Below, piece after piece: positions 11,755 to 23,180 of a DNA stretch of 64,000 bases. The stretch lies in NCBI GenBank assembly GCA_032433765.1, contig JAVIAB010000073.1, positions 70,128,959-70,192,958 of the forward strand, written 5' to 3'. A program made the position numbers and the translations under genes. The stretch is from Megaustenia siamemsis (lineage: Eukaryota; Mollusca; Gastropoda; Stylommatophora; Ariophantidae). Under the pieces are notes generated by a model, which ran no database searches, was not told where the DNA came from, and saw nothing but the letters and a program-made list of their open reading frames with translations. Every line of letters starts with the position of its first letter. The stretch's first letter is position 1.

Positions 11755-11882
11755 GGCAAGGCGCTGTGCCACTGAGTACGGGTTCGATCCTGCTTTGGTC
11801 CATATTTTTTTTCTGTTGTTGATTATTTGTCAATTTTTCCGAGTGCTGTAAACATACACCTTCCTCTGAATTGATTCGTTCA
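11755..11882 (+). mobile_element. SINE-D copy 2 (right arm of inverted pair)
   Basis: Plus-strand SINE-D body beginning tcgtggcaaggcgctgtgcc with B box cgggttcgatcctg. It lacks the first part of the head. A copy of the AT-rich segment precedes it at about 11718-11747, in the same (not inverted) orientation as at 11286. Confidence 0.75.
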
Positions 11883-13140
11883 TTTACTTTTGAAGTAGCT
11901 GGATCACATATAGTCCAAATAACTATCCTATTGTGTTCCATTCTATTTTATCCAAGGAACTAGTTTTACTACAGTCAGAAATTCTCCATATCCGCTCCAC
12001 CACTTGTTACAGCATTTCCCCACAATGCAACGGTAAATTCAGTTGACAAGGTCGCTCTGTGCACGTCCTACCCGACTGCATAGATGACGATTCCTGTAGC
12101 AGGCAACAGTGGCTCTGTTCTTTCCTCCCTTCATACCATACATCACATACAATAATTTCAGACTGTTCTAGATTCTCAAGAAATGGGTGTTTTAACATAA
12201 CAGAATCAACAAGGTATCTTCACTTGTCCCCACCCCACAAACACAAACTAGAAAAAAGGACAACAAGAACGTTTAAAAAAGTAAAACTCTCTTACATAAA
12301 GATATTCAGAATTGTTATTATTTACGTAGACATTCTCAACTCCTGTAGCTGTCCCCATGCCAATTCTTTTCGCTCAGTTCCCCTGCATTTCCAATTTAAC
12401 ACCATACAACCATGTAGTAACGCTGTTATTTGTGTTCTTTTTTCTGTTGCTATATAATTGCATGGATCTTTCTTCTAAGTGCGTCACCAAAATCGCTCAT
12501 TTCTCTCTATAAAAGTCAAAATTATTCTCCCGCTGCTCTCTTCATGCCAGAACTCCAGTCTCTCTCATTTTTTTTTTTTTTTGGCATACACTCAAATTCA
12601 CTCCGCCAACTAGACTTTGATTAATCTGTTCACCAAGAAATGTGAGTGTATAAGAAAAGTCACATCAAAGGGAGGTCAGGTAACTTACCTTTGCCAGATT
12701 TATCTGCCTTGGGTAGCCAGAAATCACTAGAAAGCATCTCTCCCCTCTCACGTCCATGGACGATTCCAGCGTGACCTTTGCTCCCGAATATCTCGCCACA
12801 CGTTCTAATCCAGAACAGTTCTCTCCTTCAGAAATAAATAAACATCAAATAAAGCCGATATTATTCACGTTAATTGGCAGCAGTGGTTGCTATGGCTACA
12901 ATCTTTAAAAAGCATAATACAATAAATCCTTCTAAAGCCACTCAGGATTCTTCAAGCGATAATTTTATAGTAGTCAATTATTACGTGATGTACCTTAGCT
13001 CATACACCTCCACGCAGACACAGCTGGTATTCAGGTATGGCCATATGTCCCACTCGTTAGGTCTGGCCTAATTCATCTTGCAAAGGAATGATGAAATAGC
13101 GAGAGAAGTAAGAAAGACGGAAGGTCAGGGTCAAAGAAAG
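11883..13140. other. unique sequence, no feature seen
   Basis: About 1.25 kb with short unrelated ORFs (for example 12059-12457) that carry no motif. A 15-base T run lies near 12568. Confidence 0.5.
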
Positions 13141-13159
13141 GACTTTGATTTAACCCAAA

Positions 13160-13640
13160 CTACTTCTTCTGCTGCGATCATGGCTCATTCAGACTAGGAT
13201 TCCAGACTTTCTTATGAAGGCAGCAGTCTGTTTAAGTGATTCGGTTGCCACGTATAGTTTCTCTTCCAGGGAGGTGGGTGTGGACCTGTCCTTCTCAGGT
13301 CTGTTGGACCCCTTCGAGGCATGGGGCCCTGCACTCCACCTGCCTGGGAGGGGACTCCACAGACAGAGCACCATAATTAAAGTCCGTTAAATCCAATCTG
13401 ACTGAGTACATGTTAGAACGTTGCACTGTGTTCTGCGCCAATGGCCCAGTGCATCCGATTTCGGCCAGTAGTTTATTCAAGTTTAATTTCCTTAGCCTTT
13501 GATTGTCCCAAATCTTCCTGCGTGCAGCAGATTGTCTTTTCTGTAGGGATATTCTGCCCTTAGATGGTCGGCCCTCCCGGGTTTACGAGCACTATCTGCC
13601 CTAGCTTTTTGAAGTTATGTAACTGAAACGAAGAGCTACA
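13160..13640 (-). other. possible coding relic, unidentified
   Basis: The minus strand is more GC-rich than its surroundings. Two overlapping frames (13295-13480 and 13189-13374) together read like one frameshifted protein segment rich in Arg, Lys, Pro and Leu. I do not recognise a family. It could be part of a retroelement ORF or a decayed exon. Confidence 0.25.
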
Positions 13641-13734
13641 TAGGAAGAATGTTGGATGTAAGCATGAATGTTCCACAACGACATTAGGGGCAATGGATTG
13701 GGAGGAATCAAGAAAACGATTCCCTGATCAGTTG

Positions 13735-14770
13735 TAGGAACATGTAGTTTATGTTTCTATAACCGCGTAGTACTACAGTTACCACGTAGTTTAACCATGT
13801 AGTTCCCCTCATATTTTGTTTCTCTAACCACATAGTTCAGCCATGTAGTTCCCCTCATAGTTTATGTTTCTCTAACCACGTAGTTTAACCATGTAGTTCC
13901 CATCATAGTTTATGTTTCTCTAACCACGTAGTTTAACCATGTAGTTCCCATCATAGTTTATGTTTCTCTAACCACATAGTTCAGCCATGTAGTTCCCATC
14001 ATAGTTTATGTTTCTCTAACCACGTAGTTTAACCATGTAGTTCCCATCATAGTTTATGTTTCTCTAACCACGTAGTTTAACCAAGTAGTTCCCCTCATAC
14101 TTTGTATCTCTAACCACATAGTTCAGCCATGTAGTTCCCCTCATAGTTTATGTTTCTCTAACCACGTAGTTTAACCATGTAGTTCCCCTCATAGTTTATG
14201 TTTCTCTAACCACGTAGTTTAACCATGTAGTTCCCCTCATAGTTTATGTTTCTCTAACCACGTAGTTTAACCAAGTAGTTCCCCTCATACTTTGTTTCTC
14301 TAAACACATAGTTCAGCCATGTAGTTCCCCTCATAGTTTATGTTTCTCTAACCACGTAGTTTAACCATGTAGTTCCCCTCATAGTTTATGTTTCTCTAAC
14401 CACGTAGTTTAACCATGTAGTTCCCCTCATAGTTTATGTTTCTCTAACCACGTAGTTTAACCATGTAGTTCCCATCATAGTTTATGTTTCTCTAACCACA
14501 TAGTTCAGCCATGTAGTTCCCATCATAGTTTATGTTTCTCTAACCACGTAGTTTAACCATGATGTAGTTCCCATCATAGTTTATATTTCTCTAACCACGT
14601 AGTTTAACCATGTAGTTCTTCTCATAATTTATGTTTCTTTAACCACGTAGTTTAACCATGTAGTTCCTCTCATAGTTTATGCTTCTCTAACCACGTAGTT
14701 TAACCATATAGTTCCTCTCATAGTTTATGCTTCTCTAACCACGCAGTTTGACCAAGTTGTTCCCCTCTTT
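13735..14770. repeat. 48-bp minisatellite, ~21 units
   Basis: Units contain accacgtagtttaaccatg and cctcatagtttatgtttctc. Each unit holds two related half-motifs (ccacgtagttta and ccatgtagttcc). A variant unit with cacatagttcagcc recurs at about 13829, 13973, 14115, 14305 and 14497, spacings of three or four units, which indicates higher-order structure. Confidence 0.95.
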
Positions 14771-15334
14771 AGTTATGTTTATTTAACCCCCATGAACGTT
14801 CACATTATTCATGAAGACAGTTTTTCATTATTTTTCTTTATTTCATTCATTTTATCGTCGATGACATGAAAGCGTAATTGCAACTACTTCGGCAGTTTCC
14901 ACAATTTATTGAACATAGATCGGTTTTTATTTGGGCATTTGCAAACTATAATCGTTACTGATTTTTCCCTTCTTTCTTGCTTTGTTATGCCTTATAGGAT
15001 TGTATTATTTTAGGACGGGGTGTGGCTTTATGTCCTTATACTGTAACATTTATAATTATAACGACGGGGTGTTCATGTATTGATTGCCATGTTGGCGATG
15101 GAACAAAGCATAAAACTATCAATACACTTGTTCTGACCCCCAACAGTGTGGGCACAAATGCCCAAATGCAATAAATAAATCGCGTATTATGTCTATTGTT
15201 GCCCTAGTCTATTTCCTGATCTCAGAGGACTGTCCCTGTACAGGACGCGAACTCCGTTACAGAATCCTTAAATCCTTTCATACATCTCATTCTTGTCGTA
15301 ATAATTCCCGTTATTTAATGCGTTTAAAAAAAAC
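14771..15334. other. unique sequence
   Basis: No gene or repeat recognised. Confidence 0.45.
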
Positions 15335-15575
15335 TGGTAAATGATGTGGTCACTTGATAAGACAGCAAGGTAATATTAAAACACAACGAGTCTTCAACAA
15401 ACGATACGAGTACGCCTGACTCAAGCGTCAACAAGAAATACAATGAATTGGCGAACTATTGGAAACACTAGGTAACATAACAGCAGTATAGGCCAGTAGA
15501 AGCGGAAAACACCGTAAATTACATCTCCCATCGACGCTTTAAGGTAAAGGAGGACAGAAAGAAGAAGACACCGAA
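15335..15575 (+). pseudogene. LINE tail remnant related to 9547-10135
   Basis: Shares ordered words with 9930-10160, including gatgtggtcac/ccacgtggtgac, acacaacgag and ggaaacactaggtaacataa. No open frame survives. It represents the end of the ORF or the 3' UTR of the same LINE family. Confidence 0.65.
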
Positions 15576-15842
15576 TAATATTATTCATGTTTGCGGAAAT
15601 GTATTGTGAGTTCCATGAACAGAATTAACGAGTAGCGAGGACCTTCTTCAAGATGTCAAAGAAAATAAAAATAAACCTTTTTGAAGGGTTGGTATGTGAT
15701 TATCCCTCCATCTATATGTTGTTGTACCATTGCACATCGAACAACAGTCCTTAAGTGCTCAAAACTCCTCATCAACAAGTCCGGCAGCGCCAAACAACTA
15801 AAAAAAAAAAAACGATACAGGTTCACAAGTCTGCCCTCGTTC

Positions 15843-15952
15843 TCCCTGTAGCTCTCTTGACTTTAGATAACATTCCTTTTGACTTTAGGCAACATTCCTC
15901 TTGATATTAGGCAGCATTCCTCTTGACTTTAGGCAAGATTTCTCTTGACTTG
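15843..15952. repeat. 22-bp tandem repeat, four units
   Basis: Four diverged units of gactttaggcaacattcctc type. Confidence 0.85.
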
Positions 15953-18490
15953 AAATTCTGGGAGTTACACCAGGGCTGCAGATTCACGAATGGCATCAAA
16001 CATTAAGAATATACGAGTTCAACATCGTCCACTATGACGTAGTTCGAACAACATTTGGTAACCAACGATGTACCCACAACTCTTGATTTATCGAAAAGAC
16101 CGCAGCCAAATTCACAAACACACGCAGTACCGGCGCAGAATCCTTAATATGAAACCTTTAGTTGACTTGGTACAGCTATACACAAGAAAGAACTGCTAGC
16201 AAACGTATGCCGAATAAATCCTGTAGTGGTTATATTGAACGACTTTCGAAGCCATGACGTAATACGTACAACGACTTGACAACAGTAAACGACCGTAGTT
16301 CACCGCCCAATTAACGGCCGCAGCCAGTGCACAATCCGTAGCACGGGCGCAACATTCTTACAGTGGTACCTCAGGTTGAAGGAAAGCTGTAATGAATCAA
16401 CCTCCGAAGCAAATCTTGCAGCGTTCAGTGGAAGACAAACTCTCTCCCGCATTCCTGCTACCAGAAGTCCGTCCATTTATTGAGCCCGAGTGCACCATAT
16501 TTGAAGAACGCGAAGTTTATATCTGCTCGGCCATCCGCTCGATTATTTTAAAGGTGGTAGTGATTGAAGTGTTTTTGTTCTTGTCCTGACAGTGGCATGC
16601 AACCTACTATTTTAAATGTTCAACTGTCAATGAATCTTGTACGTCCTCGACATGAAATCAGATACTGTTCATGGGCTCGGACTGAAATAGTTCATTCTGT
16701 GCAACGTCAATACAACGCATCACAGTCTACGTCATCGGCCTGTGGTTAACCGCTGAAAATCTGGGACACTAATTGTATACATTAAATGAATTATTGTGTC
16801 TAGATGAAGATACTGTCATAGTCACGTGGGCTAAGTGAATGCGTTAGCTGGCGGTGTTTCCTATTATAGTAGGTACCGATTTGCCCGTATTCTGTGTCTA
16901 TTAGTGAAGCTCTGTATGTGAAAATTCAGTCTGAAGCCAAGGTTGTTTATGTAGTCATGTTATTGTGTGTTTGTGCATTTGTTTGTAATGTTGGTTCAAA
17001 TATATTAATGGCTGTCTGTCCGGTATCTATTTCATTTAGCTTTCTACGTTTTCCCTGTAAATGTATAAGATCATGTATTTCTCTATTGTTTTAATAAGAT
17101 GATTTACATTTCAGTGGAGTCCGTAAATAGTCAGAATGTTTACGATGTTTACAAATCTCACAGCTTTTTGGAACTGATATTTTAGTTGTCTCGCTCATTT
17201 GCTAATTAAAAAAAGAAGAGGACGCGATGTCTTTTATAACCACGCCCATGTTTGTTATAATCATTAGTTGAAATATTTCTGACATTTGTTGTTAAAGGTG
17301 ACAAATGTCACACTATCTATCTATCTTTCGTTCGCCTGAAGTATTGGCTATATCTGCAATGTCGTTTCATGTATAAATGTTACTGTCTTTTGTAATTTTT
17401 GCAGTGGCCCAAATGTCACACTAAAACGTGTAACATTAGTAAATATTTATAATATTTCGTCTCATAAACTTTGAAAAATTAATATATCACCAACATCAAC
17501 AATAAAAATATTCATAACACTATAAGATGTACTTGTTTAAATGTTGTACAACATTATAATTAGTCTGATTACGCTTTGATGTTGTGAAAATAAGAGGGAT
17601 GTAGTCAATTTAGGTCATTGTCAACCTTAATTACCGCACATTTTCTAGGCTTATACCGAAATTGCCACTTTATGCTTAAAGCAAACAACTGTGATCTCAA
17701 CATGATGGCATAGAAGAGACACAAGTGATGTCGTCTGCGTTCCGTTGACTGTGTTCAGTCAAGTATGTGATGGAGTGAATTGTCTTCTGGTGCTTGAAGT
17801 AGGTGCTACCGACCAATAGAAGTCATGAACTTGCAGGTTTCTGGAAGGTTATACGTAACTAGGTGATGGTGATATAACATTGGATAGTGAAAGTAAAATA
17901 TCTCATTGCGAAATATCAGTTTGCTCTATTTAACATTGGAGGTTTTCCCAGGTTTTTTTTCTTCCATCTTTTAGGTGTAAATATCGTTCACCTGTTTCAG
18001 CACACACGCTCCTGAAACGTGCGCGCAAGATGTCAGTCAATATCTGCCTCATCAATTTTTACGCGTTGAGCGAAAAGAAATATCCACACTATTTTCTTCA
18101 TCAGATTTATTTCTTCATGATTGTATTTATAGATGATGATAGACAAAAGGTTATGAAAATACAAGACAGAAAAAAACAGGCAGAATTTTGGCAGCTAAAG
18201 ATGTATAAATCAATATTATGTGTATGCCTGAAATATTAAGAACTTCAGTGCCAAATAATGAACAAGAAAAACATGTTGTTGCCTAAAAGAGCTGTGGGTC
18301 GCAACCCCAGATTGAGTGTTTTCCAAGTGATTCTTTGAGGTTATTTAAAACAATTTTTATCAGGAAATTTCACTCGTTCAACGGTTTTTCCTAATTTTAA
18401 TTTGTTATAAAAGACAGTGGCTTGTCACATGGCTATTATAAAAGGGGATCACAGTTTACTTGATTATTATAATAACAATATAACAAAACC
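15953..18490. other. unique sequence, ~2.5 kb
   Basis: The longest stretch without a recognisable mobile element. Small ORFs at 16392, 16564, 16894 and 18030 have no motif I can name. The motif aaatgtcacacta occurs twice (about 17306 and 17409). A diverged host exon cannot be excluded. Confidence 0.45.
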
Positions 18491-18502
18491 TTAGTATCCA
18501 TT

Positions 18503-18749
18503 GGGAGCCACGATAGCTCAGTGGTTAGTGAACTGGACTACAAAGGACAAGAGCCGATCCTGATCGACGGCTTCCAGGTTCACTCAGTCTTTAATGGGTA
18601 CCGGATTTTATTTGGGAACGTAAAGCGGCACGGGCGTAATACCGACCACATTACCCTAAAAATCATGTGCCGAAGGTCTGTAAAATGTATATTAACTAAC
18701 ACCATATCCCTATACGCCACTTAGCGTACTTGGGTTCGTTACTTTTGTT
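18503..18749 (+). mobile_element. SINE-A copy 2
   Basis: Starts gggagccacgatagctcagt (A box), with a partly decayed B-box region (gagccgatcctgatcg), then the SINE-A body (gggcgtaataccgaccacat) and tail (tatacgccacttagcgt). Imperfect 13-bp flanks, ttagtatccattg (18491-18503) and ttagcattcattg (18750-18762), match at 11 of 13 positions and are a plausible old TSD. Confidence 0.9.
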
Positions 18750-19054
18750 TTAGCATTCATTGCATTTGTTAAAGTAACAATTGCAGTTTAATATAACCGA
18801 GAAAAGAATGGATCAGGCATTGCCAAGAAGGCAGCTAAAGAACCAAGGTTTTGACTATTAATAAAGAAGTAAGAAGTCGAAAAACATTGAGAAAAATTGG
18901 CATTATATTATTTCTAGTGATTACAAAATATCTATGATCATGTGTCGTTTCTGTTTATTTCCTTCAAACATAGCCGTGAAATCGAGCTTGTTTTAGATCA
19001 ACTGATGTAAGATTGTGGGGAGTAGACAGCACTAGTTCGCTGACATTGACGATA

Positions 19055-19124
19055 GCAGTCAACTATGGGCAGTCAACTATGGGCAATCAACTATGGGCAG
19101 TCAACTATGGGCAGTCAACTATGG
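19055..19124. repeat. 14-bp tandem repeat, five units
   Basis: Five units of gcagtcaactatgg, one with a single change (gcaatc). Confidence 0.96.
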
Positions 19125-19194
19125 GTTGCTGGCTGATACATGTTCATGCTCTAACTCTCAATCGTTGGCACAGAGCAATGGTAATTTTCAGAGA

Positions 19195-19370
19195 ATGATG
19201 ACAACATTCAGAGAACAATTATTATAGTATTCAGATGGGAATATCAGTATTCATAAAACAATGACAGTAATCAAAGAAAAATGACCTTATAGAGAGAATA
19301 ATTATTATAGTATTGAGATAACAATGGCAGTGTTCAGAGAACATTGCCATTATTCAGAAAAAGTCGTGTA
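19195..19370. repeat. degenerate tandem repeat
   Basis: Loose repetition of words such as caattattatagtattcaga and ttcagagaaca, including two similar 27-bp segments about 81 bp apart (19211 and 19292). Confidence 0.6.
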
Positions 19371-19404
19371 TTCATTTGCCACTTTTGATAAATCTTCGGG
19401 CTGT

Positions 19405-19490
19405 AGAAAAAGGCTGATGGCCGAATGGAAATAGCATTCGTTTACTAATAAGGTAGGTGTTGGTTCGATTCCAAGTTCTATATAACAGTT
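19405..19490 (+). mobile_element. tRNA-like SINE head
   Basis: A-box-like tggccgaatggaaatagca and B box gttggttcgattccaagttc at normal pol III spacing. There is no cloverleaf I trust, so this is more likely a SINE head or tRNA pseudogene than a working tRNA gene. Confidence 0.5.
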
Positions 19491-19593
19491 TTGTCCTATA
19501 ATGTGTGATATACAAATTCTACATTCGTTCCACCTCGTAGCCATTGAATTGGAGCATGCTGCCTTTATTCTCCAGTTACTTGTTACCACCAGC

Positions 19594-20310
19594 TCACTGC
19601 TGACAGATAACCAGAAATTGTAAAGATAAATGGGGGGGGGGGGGTGGTTTGAGATTGGTAGAGCGTTTTTTGGAAGTGACGTAGTGCAAGGGTAACAATA
19701 TTGAAATATGTATTTGACTAACTAATTTAGCTTTAAGTATTGACTTATTAGTGGGCCTATCATCACTGCACTTCGAACTTGTCCATAGCTGCTCAGATTC
19801 CCTCCTTAGCAAGTCTCGCAGTGTCCAGCAACTGACGACTCCAGTTCTGTGTTGGTTGATAAGTTTTCTTATACGGCCACTAAGTTTCTCGTTTCTCGCT
19901 GTGCCCATCTAAACTCCCATCTCTTTTATCCGAAGGAGTGACGTGGACTCATGGTTGCCGAGGTCCTGTGCCCTTCCCCACATCTCGGAGGGCATTGATA
20001 ATGTCCGCCCGATCCATTGGTTTACCGTCTTCAACAACAGCGCAACCAGCCAACCTGTCCGCTCTTTCATTTCCCCCCGTACACCCGCATGCCCTGGGAC
20101 GTAGACAAAGGTGACTTACGTAGTTTTGACTTCTGCAATGACTCTAACCATTGCATGCTTACGGAGCCCGCCTCCACTTTTCTTGTCGCGCTCATCGAAT
20201 CACTGAGTATGCAGGTGTGGGTGTAGTCTTGTGACTCTAGCCAGATAAATGCCTTGGTCACTGCCATCACACCCATCGTCATGCTACTCGTGGCCATAAC
20301 ACGTAGACGC
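19594..20310 (-). pseudogene. retrotransposon RNase H domain relic 1
   Basis: The minus strand encodes an RNase H-like segment: MAVTKAFIWLE, a DSMS motif with a catalytic-type Asp, then FVYVPGHAGVRG and, after a frameshift, NERADRLAG. A C-terminal part with ARNEKLSGRIRKLI and LRDLLRRESEQLW follows. The usual Glu before the MAVTKA helix is Gly here (TMGVMAV). At least two frameshifts. The order of motifs is that of an I-superfamily-type non-LTR element with RNase H downstream of the RT; the RT itself is missing. Confidence 0.82.
19632..19643. repeat. poly-G run
   Basis: Twelve consecutive G inside the RNase H relic. Confidence 0.95.
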
Positions 20311-20374
20311 TACTGTCAATGAGTCTAGACCATCTACAGCTTTAAATATGTGTATGATTAGTTTGCATTTGAAT

Positions 20375-20660
20375 AACTTATCTTTAAATATATGTATTTG
20401 ACTAACTTATCTCTAAATATATGTATTTTACTAACTTATCTCTAAATATATGTATTTGACTAACTTATCTCTAAATATATGTATTTGACTAACTTATCTC
20501 TAAATATATGTATTTGACTATCTTATCTCTAAATATATGTATTTGACTAAATTATCTCTAAATATATGTATTTGACTAGCTTATCTCTAAATATATGTAT
20601 TTGACTAATTTATCTTTAAATATAAGTATTTGACTAACAAAATCTATTTGACTAACAAAA
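20375..20660. repeat. 29-bp AT-rich minisatellite, ~9 units
   Basis: Units contain aaatatatgtatttgactaa and differ at one or two sites. A copy of tatttgactaac also lies upstream at about 19710, inside the 3' flank of the RNase H relic. Confidence 0.95.
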
Positions 20661-21679
20661 TCTTCTGAGAATATTAAAACCTAAATCTGTCTGTATATAT
20701 TCTTCTTCTCTCTCCCCCCTCTCCCCCCCCCCCCCAACCCCTTCTGCTATAATGACCTATTCTGACTGATTTGGGATCCTCTGATGAAGTCTTCTGCCTG
20801 TTGAAAGGCTTTATTTGCACTATATAGTTGATCTTCTAAGGCAAGCGGGTGTGCGCCACGTTTATCTCCTGAAGCCTACGTATTGGGGGCGTCGTGTAGA
20901 ATGTCTTTGTCATATCTGCTACGGTACTGTGGCACACACTGATTCTACCCAGTGAGTAGATCATTTCCTGCAGCTGTAATCGAAGCCTTCTTACTGTTTT
21001 CTTGTTCTCAGCAAATGTTCAAACAGTAAATTGAATACTTAGATTTGTAGAGAAAGTTAATCTTAAACTTATACAGTTAATGCTTCCATCAAATATTTGT
21101 TTTTCTGTCAGTATGATATGATTATGTTATGTTAATAACATATTTCGTTCTGAAGTTAAATTTCAAAGAAATAATGTCACAGGCTTAGATATCTAAAAAG
21201 TGAAATAAACTGTGAGAAATAGAAGGTATACATCGCAAATAAAGACAGGTTAGATGACATTTTCGCAGATTTCCTGGAAATAGCTTATCCAATTTGTCAC
21301 CTCGTCAAAGAAATACAGATATCACCGCACCATCCAGGCACATATGACGAATTGTGAATATTAAATAAATAAAAATGAAGATTGGTAGCACCATATAGGT
21401 ATGGTTTTACAGGTAAGATAAAGAATATCCCGCAAGTACAACGTGGCAGAGAAGTGAAGTATTCAACTTCACCGCACTATTTTACGTGGGTGAACTGTGT
21501 TCTTTGTCATTGCTAACAAGAAAATAAAAGACGTTGTCACGCGCCGTGGTATACAGAGAATGTTGCCATAGTGCCCGGATATTACTTAGTATCGACACAT
21601 TTTTTTAATTAATGTGGTCAGTACAAAGTCTGAGCCGTTCTTATTTTCTATAGGTCCTTTTTTTTTTCTTAGCATTCAC
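20661..21679. other. unique sequence with hammerhead-like motif
   Basis: No gene. A C-rich run lies at about 20716-20735. At 20781-20806 the plus strand has ctgatga, 15 bases and gaaa, the order of a hammerhead ribozyme core, but the intervening bases can form only a very weak stem. Confidence 0.4.
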
Positions 21680-22110
21680 TCGTTCAGTGGGCGTGATTAC
21701 GTTGTCTCACTAGCTTTACGCAAAGCCAAAATACATACCTCTTTTGTGCCCACACATCCGTCTGCGGCAGGAGTCGATCTGCTACAATTATTTTATCGCC
21801 AGGACTTCCGGTCAATATGGCGGATAGACCGTAGGAACCATTGAGGCTCAGTCTGAAAAGTGTTCCTTGTTGCAGTTTCCTCATATTCCAGGTTCGGCTT
21901 GCTGCCGGAGCTACTGAGTTAGTGCTCTGTGCACATCTTGAGCTGTGTTTAGCGTGTGCTGTAGCTGCTATAATGGGTACTGCAGCTGCCTTTCTTTGTT
22001 TGGATCCTTCAGTAAGATGAGTTTTAATTTGGATGATTCCACTGGCACAGGCGGTTGAGCAATTGTGGATTTTAATTCTTTTGCAACGATCCTGGGCCTA
22101 ACCATAACCA
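21680..22110 (+). repeat. dispersed repeat E, copy 1
   Basis: From 21813 it matches 23980-24385 in the same orientation, sharing gttccttgttgca, tttcctcatattcc, gtgtgctgtagctgctat, ctgcagctgcctttct, gtttggatccttca and ttccactggcac. The left part (21690-21740) resembles 23083-23135. I do not recognise the element; strand is arbitrary. This copy lacks about 105 bp present in copy 2. Confidence 0.75.
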
Positions 22111-22591
22111 TTTTATTACCAAGCGGTCAGGTCAAAGACAGCGTTAGATAAAACCCTCCAGAACGTTATCGTAAACTAATTAAGAGAGCGTGCGTTGTGC
22201 TATGTGAAGGCTGATCACAAAAGAAGTTTATCGGGTTATGAAATTAAGAGGATAAATTGTTCTTTGTTTAAACAAATTGGTTGATATAATGTTAATGTAG
22301 GGAAAGATTCAGGTCACATCGTGACCAAAGTCAATAATTTTGAGACAAATAAATGTGACACAAACAATAGAGAGCTTAAAACAATAATGACCGGCTTTAA
22401 ATTATTACGTTTTAAGAATGGACGAAATTGAAAGATTTAGCCGTTTCAATATTGCTGATACTTTTGAAATGTTTGTGATCAATAAAGGCAACTGCATAAA
22501 TAAGCGTCCAGAAAATTAATAGAACGCAGTTTAACCAACAAATATCGAATTGCTGTGGAAATATGTTGACAAGTCTTTATTTCTTGGCGTT
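22111..22591. other. unique sequence
   Basis: No feature recognised. Confidence 0.45.
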
Positions 22592-22603
22592 TACACGGTA
22601 AGT

Positions 22604-23071
22604 AAAAGAGTTCTTAAATGTTACGTAGAGCTAGTCTCAACATATGGATGCGAATCGTGGACAATAGGACAACAGATAAGAAAATCACTGGAGTCTGTAG
22701 AAATGTGGATTTACAGAAGAATGTTGAAAGTACCATGGACAGCTAAGAAGAGTAATGAAGATGTTATGAGAGAGGTCAAAGCAAAAAGAGAGCTAATTTC
22801 CAATATTAGGAAGAAACAATCATCATTTTTTGGCCATGTAATGAGAAGAGAACAACTGGAATATATTGTAACAACTGGAAACATTGAGGGACGAAGAGAT
22901 AGAGGGAAGCATAGAGAAAATATAACAGACATCTTAAGAGAATGACTTGGCAGAAGGTCAACAGCATAAATGATAAATAACTGCCGAGATCGAAAGTTGT
23001 GGAGAGACATGAACACCTAGGCCAGCAGGCCCGGTGATTGATGATGTTGATGATGGTGATGATGATGATGA
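22604..23071 (+). pseudogene. RTE-like LINE 3' tail, copy 2
   Basis: A 5'-truncated LINE. It keeps the end of the ORF: a VLKCYVELVSTYGCESW-type segment, RRMLKVPWTAKKSNEDV, KKQSSFFGHVMRREQLEYIV and a WLGRRST segment after a stop at 22945. The 3' UTR ends in cagcaggcccggtgattgat and a GAT-rich microsatellite. Order and spacing match the C-terminus of RTE/BovB elements. A perfect 12-bp TSD, tacacggtaagt, lies at 22592-22603 and 23072-23083, so this insertion is well defined. Confidence 0.93.
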
Positions 23072-23082
23072 TACACGGTAAG

Positions 23083-23180
23083 TGGGCGTCGATGCGTTGT
23101 GTCGCTAATTTACGATCAAGCCGAGATATCTTCCACTTTACCTGCACATTCGTCTTCAGTATGGGTAGATTTTGCTTAAC
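23083..23180 (+). repeat. possible left-part fragment of repeat E
   Basis: The segment beginning gtgggcgtcgatgcgttgtg resembles 21690-21790 (gtgggcgtgattacgttgtc) with scattered changes. It may belong with the second E copy, or be a paralogous copy disrupted by the LINE tail. Confidence 0.4.

Noticed and set aside
15953..18490. host exons in the longest unique stretch
   Set aside because: Short ORFs only, no recognisable protein motif and no splice pattern I could support.
20781..20806. active hammerhead ribozyme
   Set aside because: The core words are in order, but the 15 intervening bases cannot form a proper stem II.
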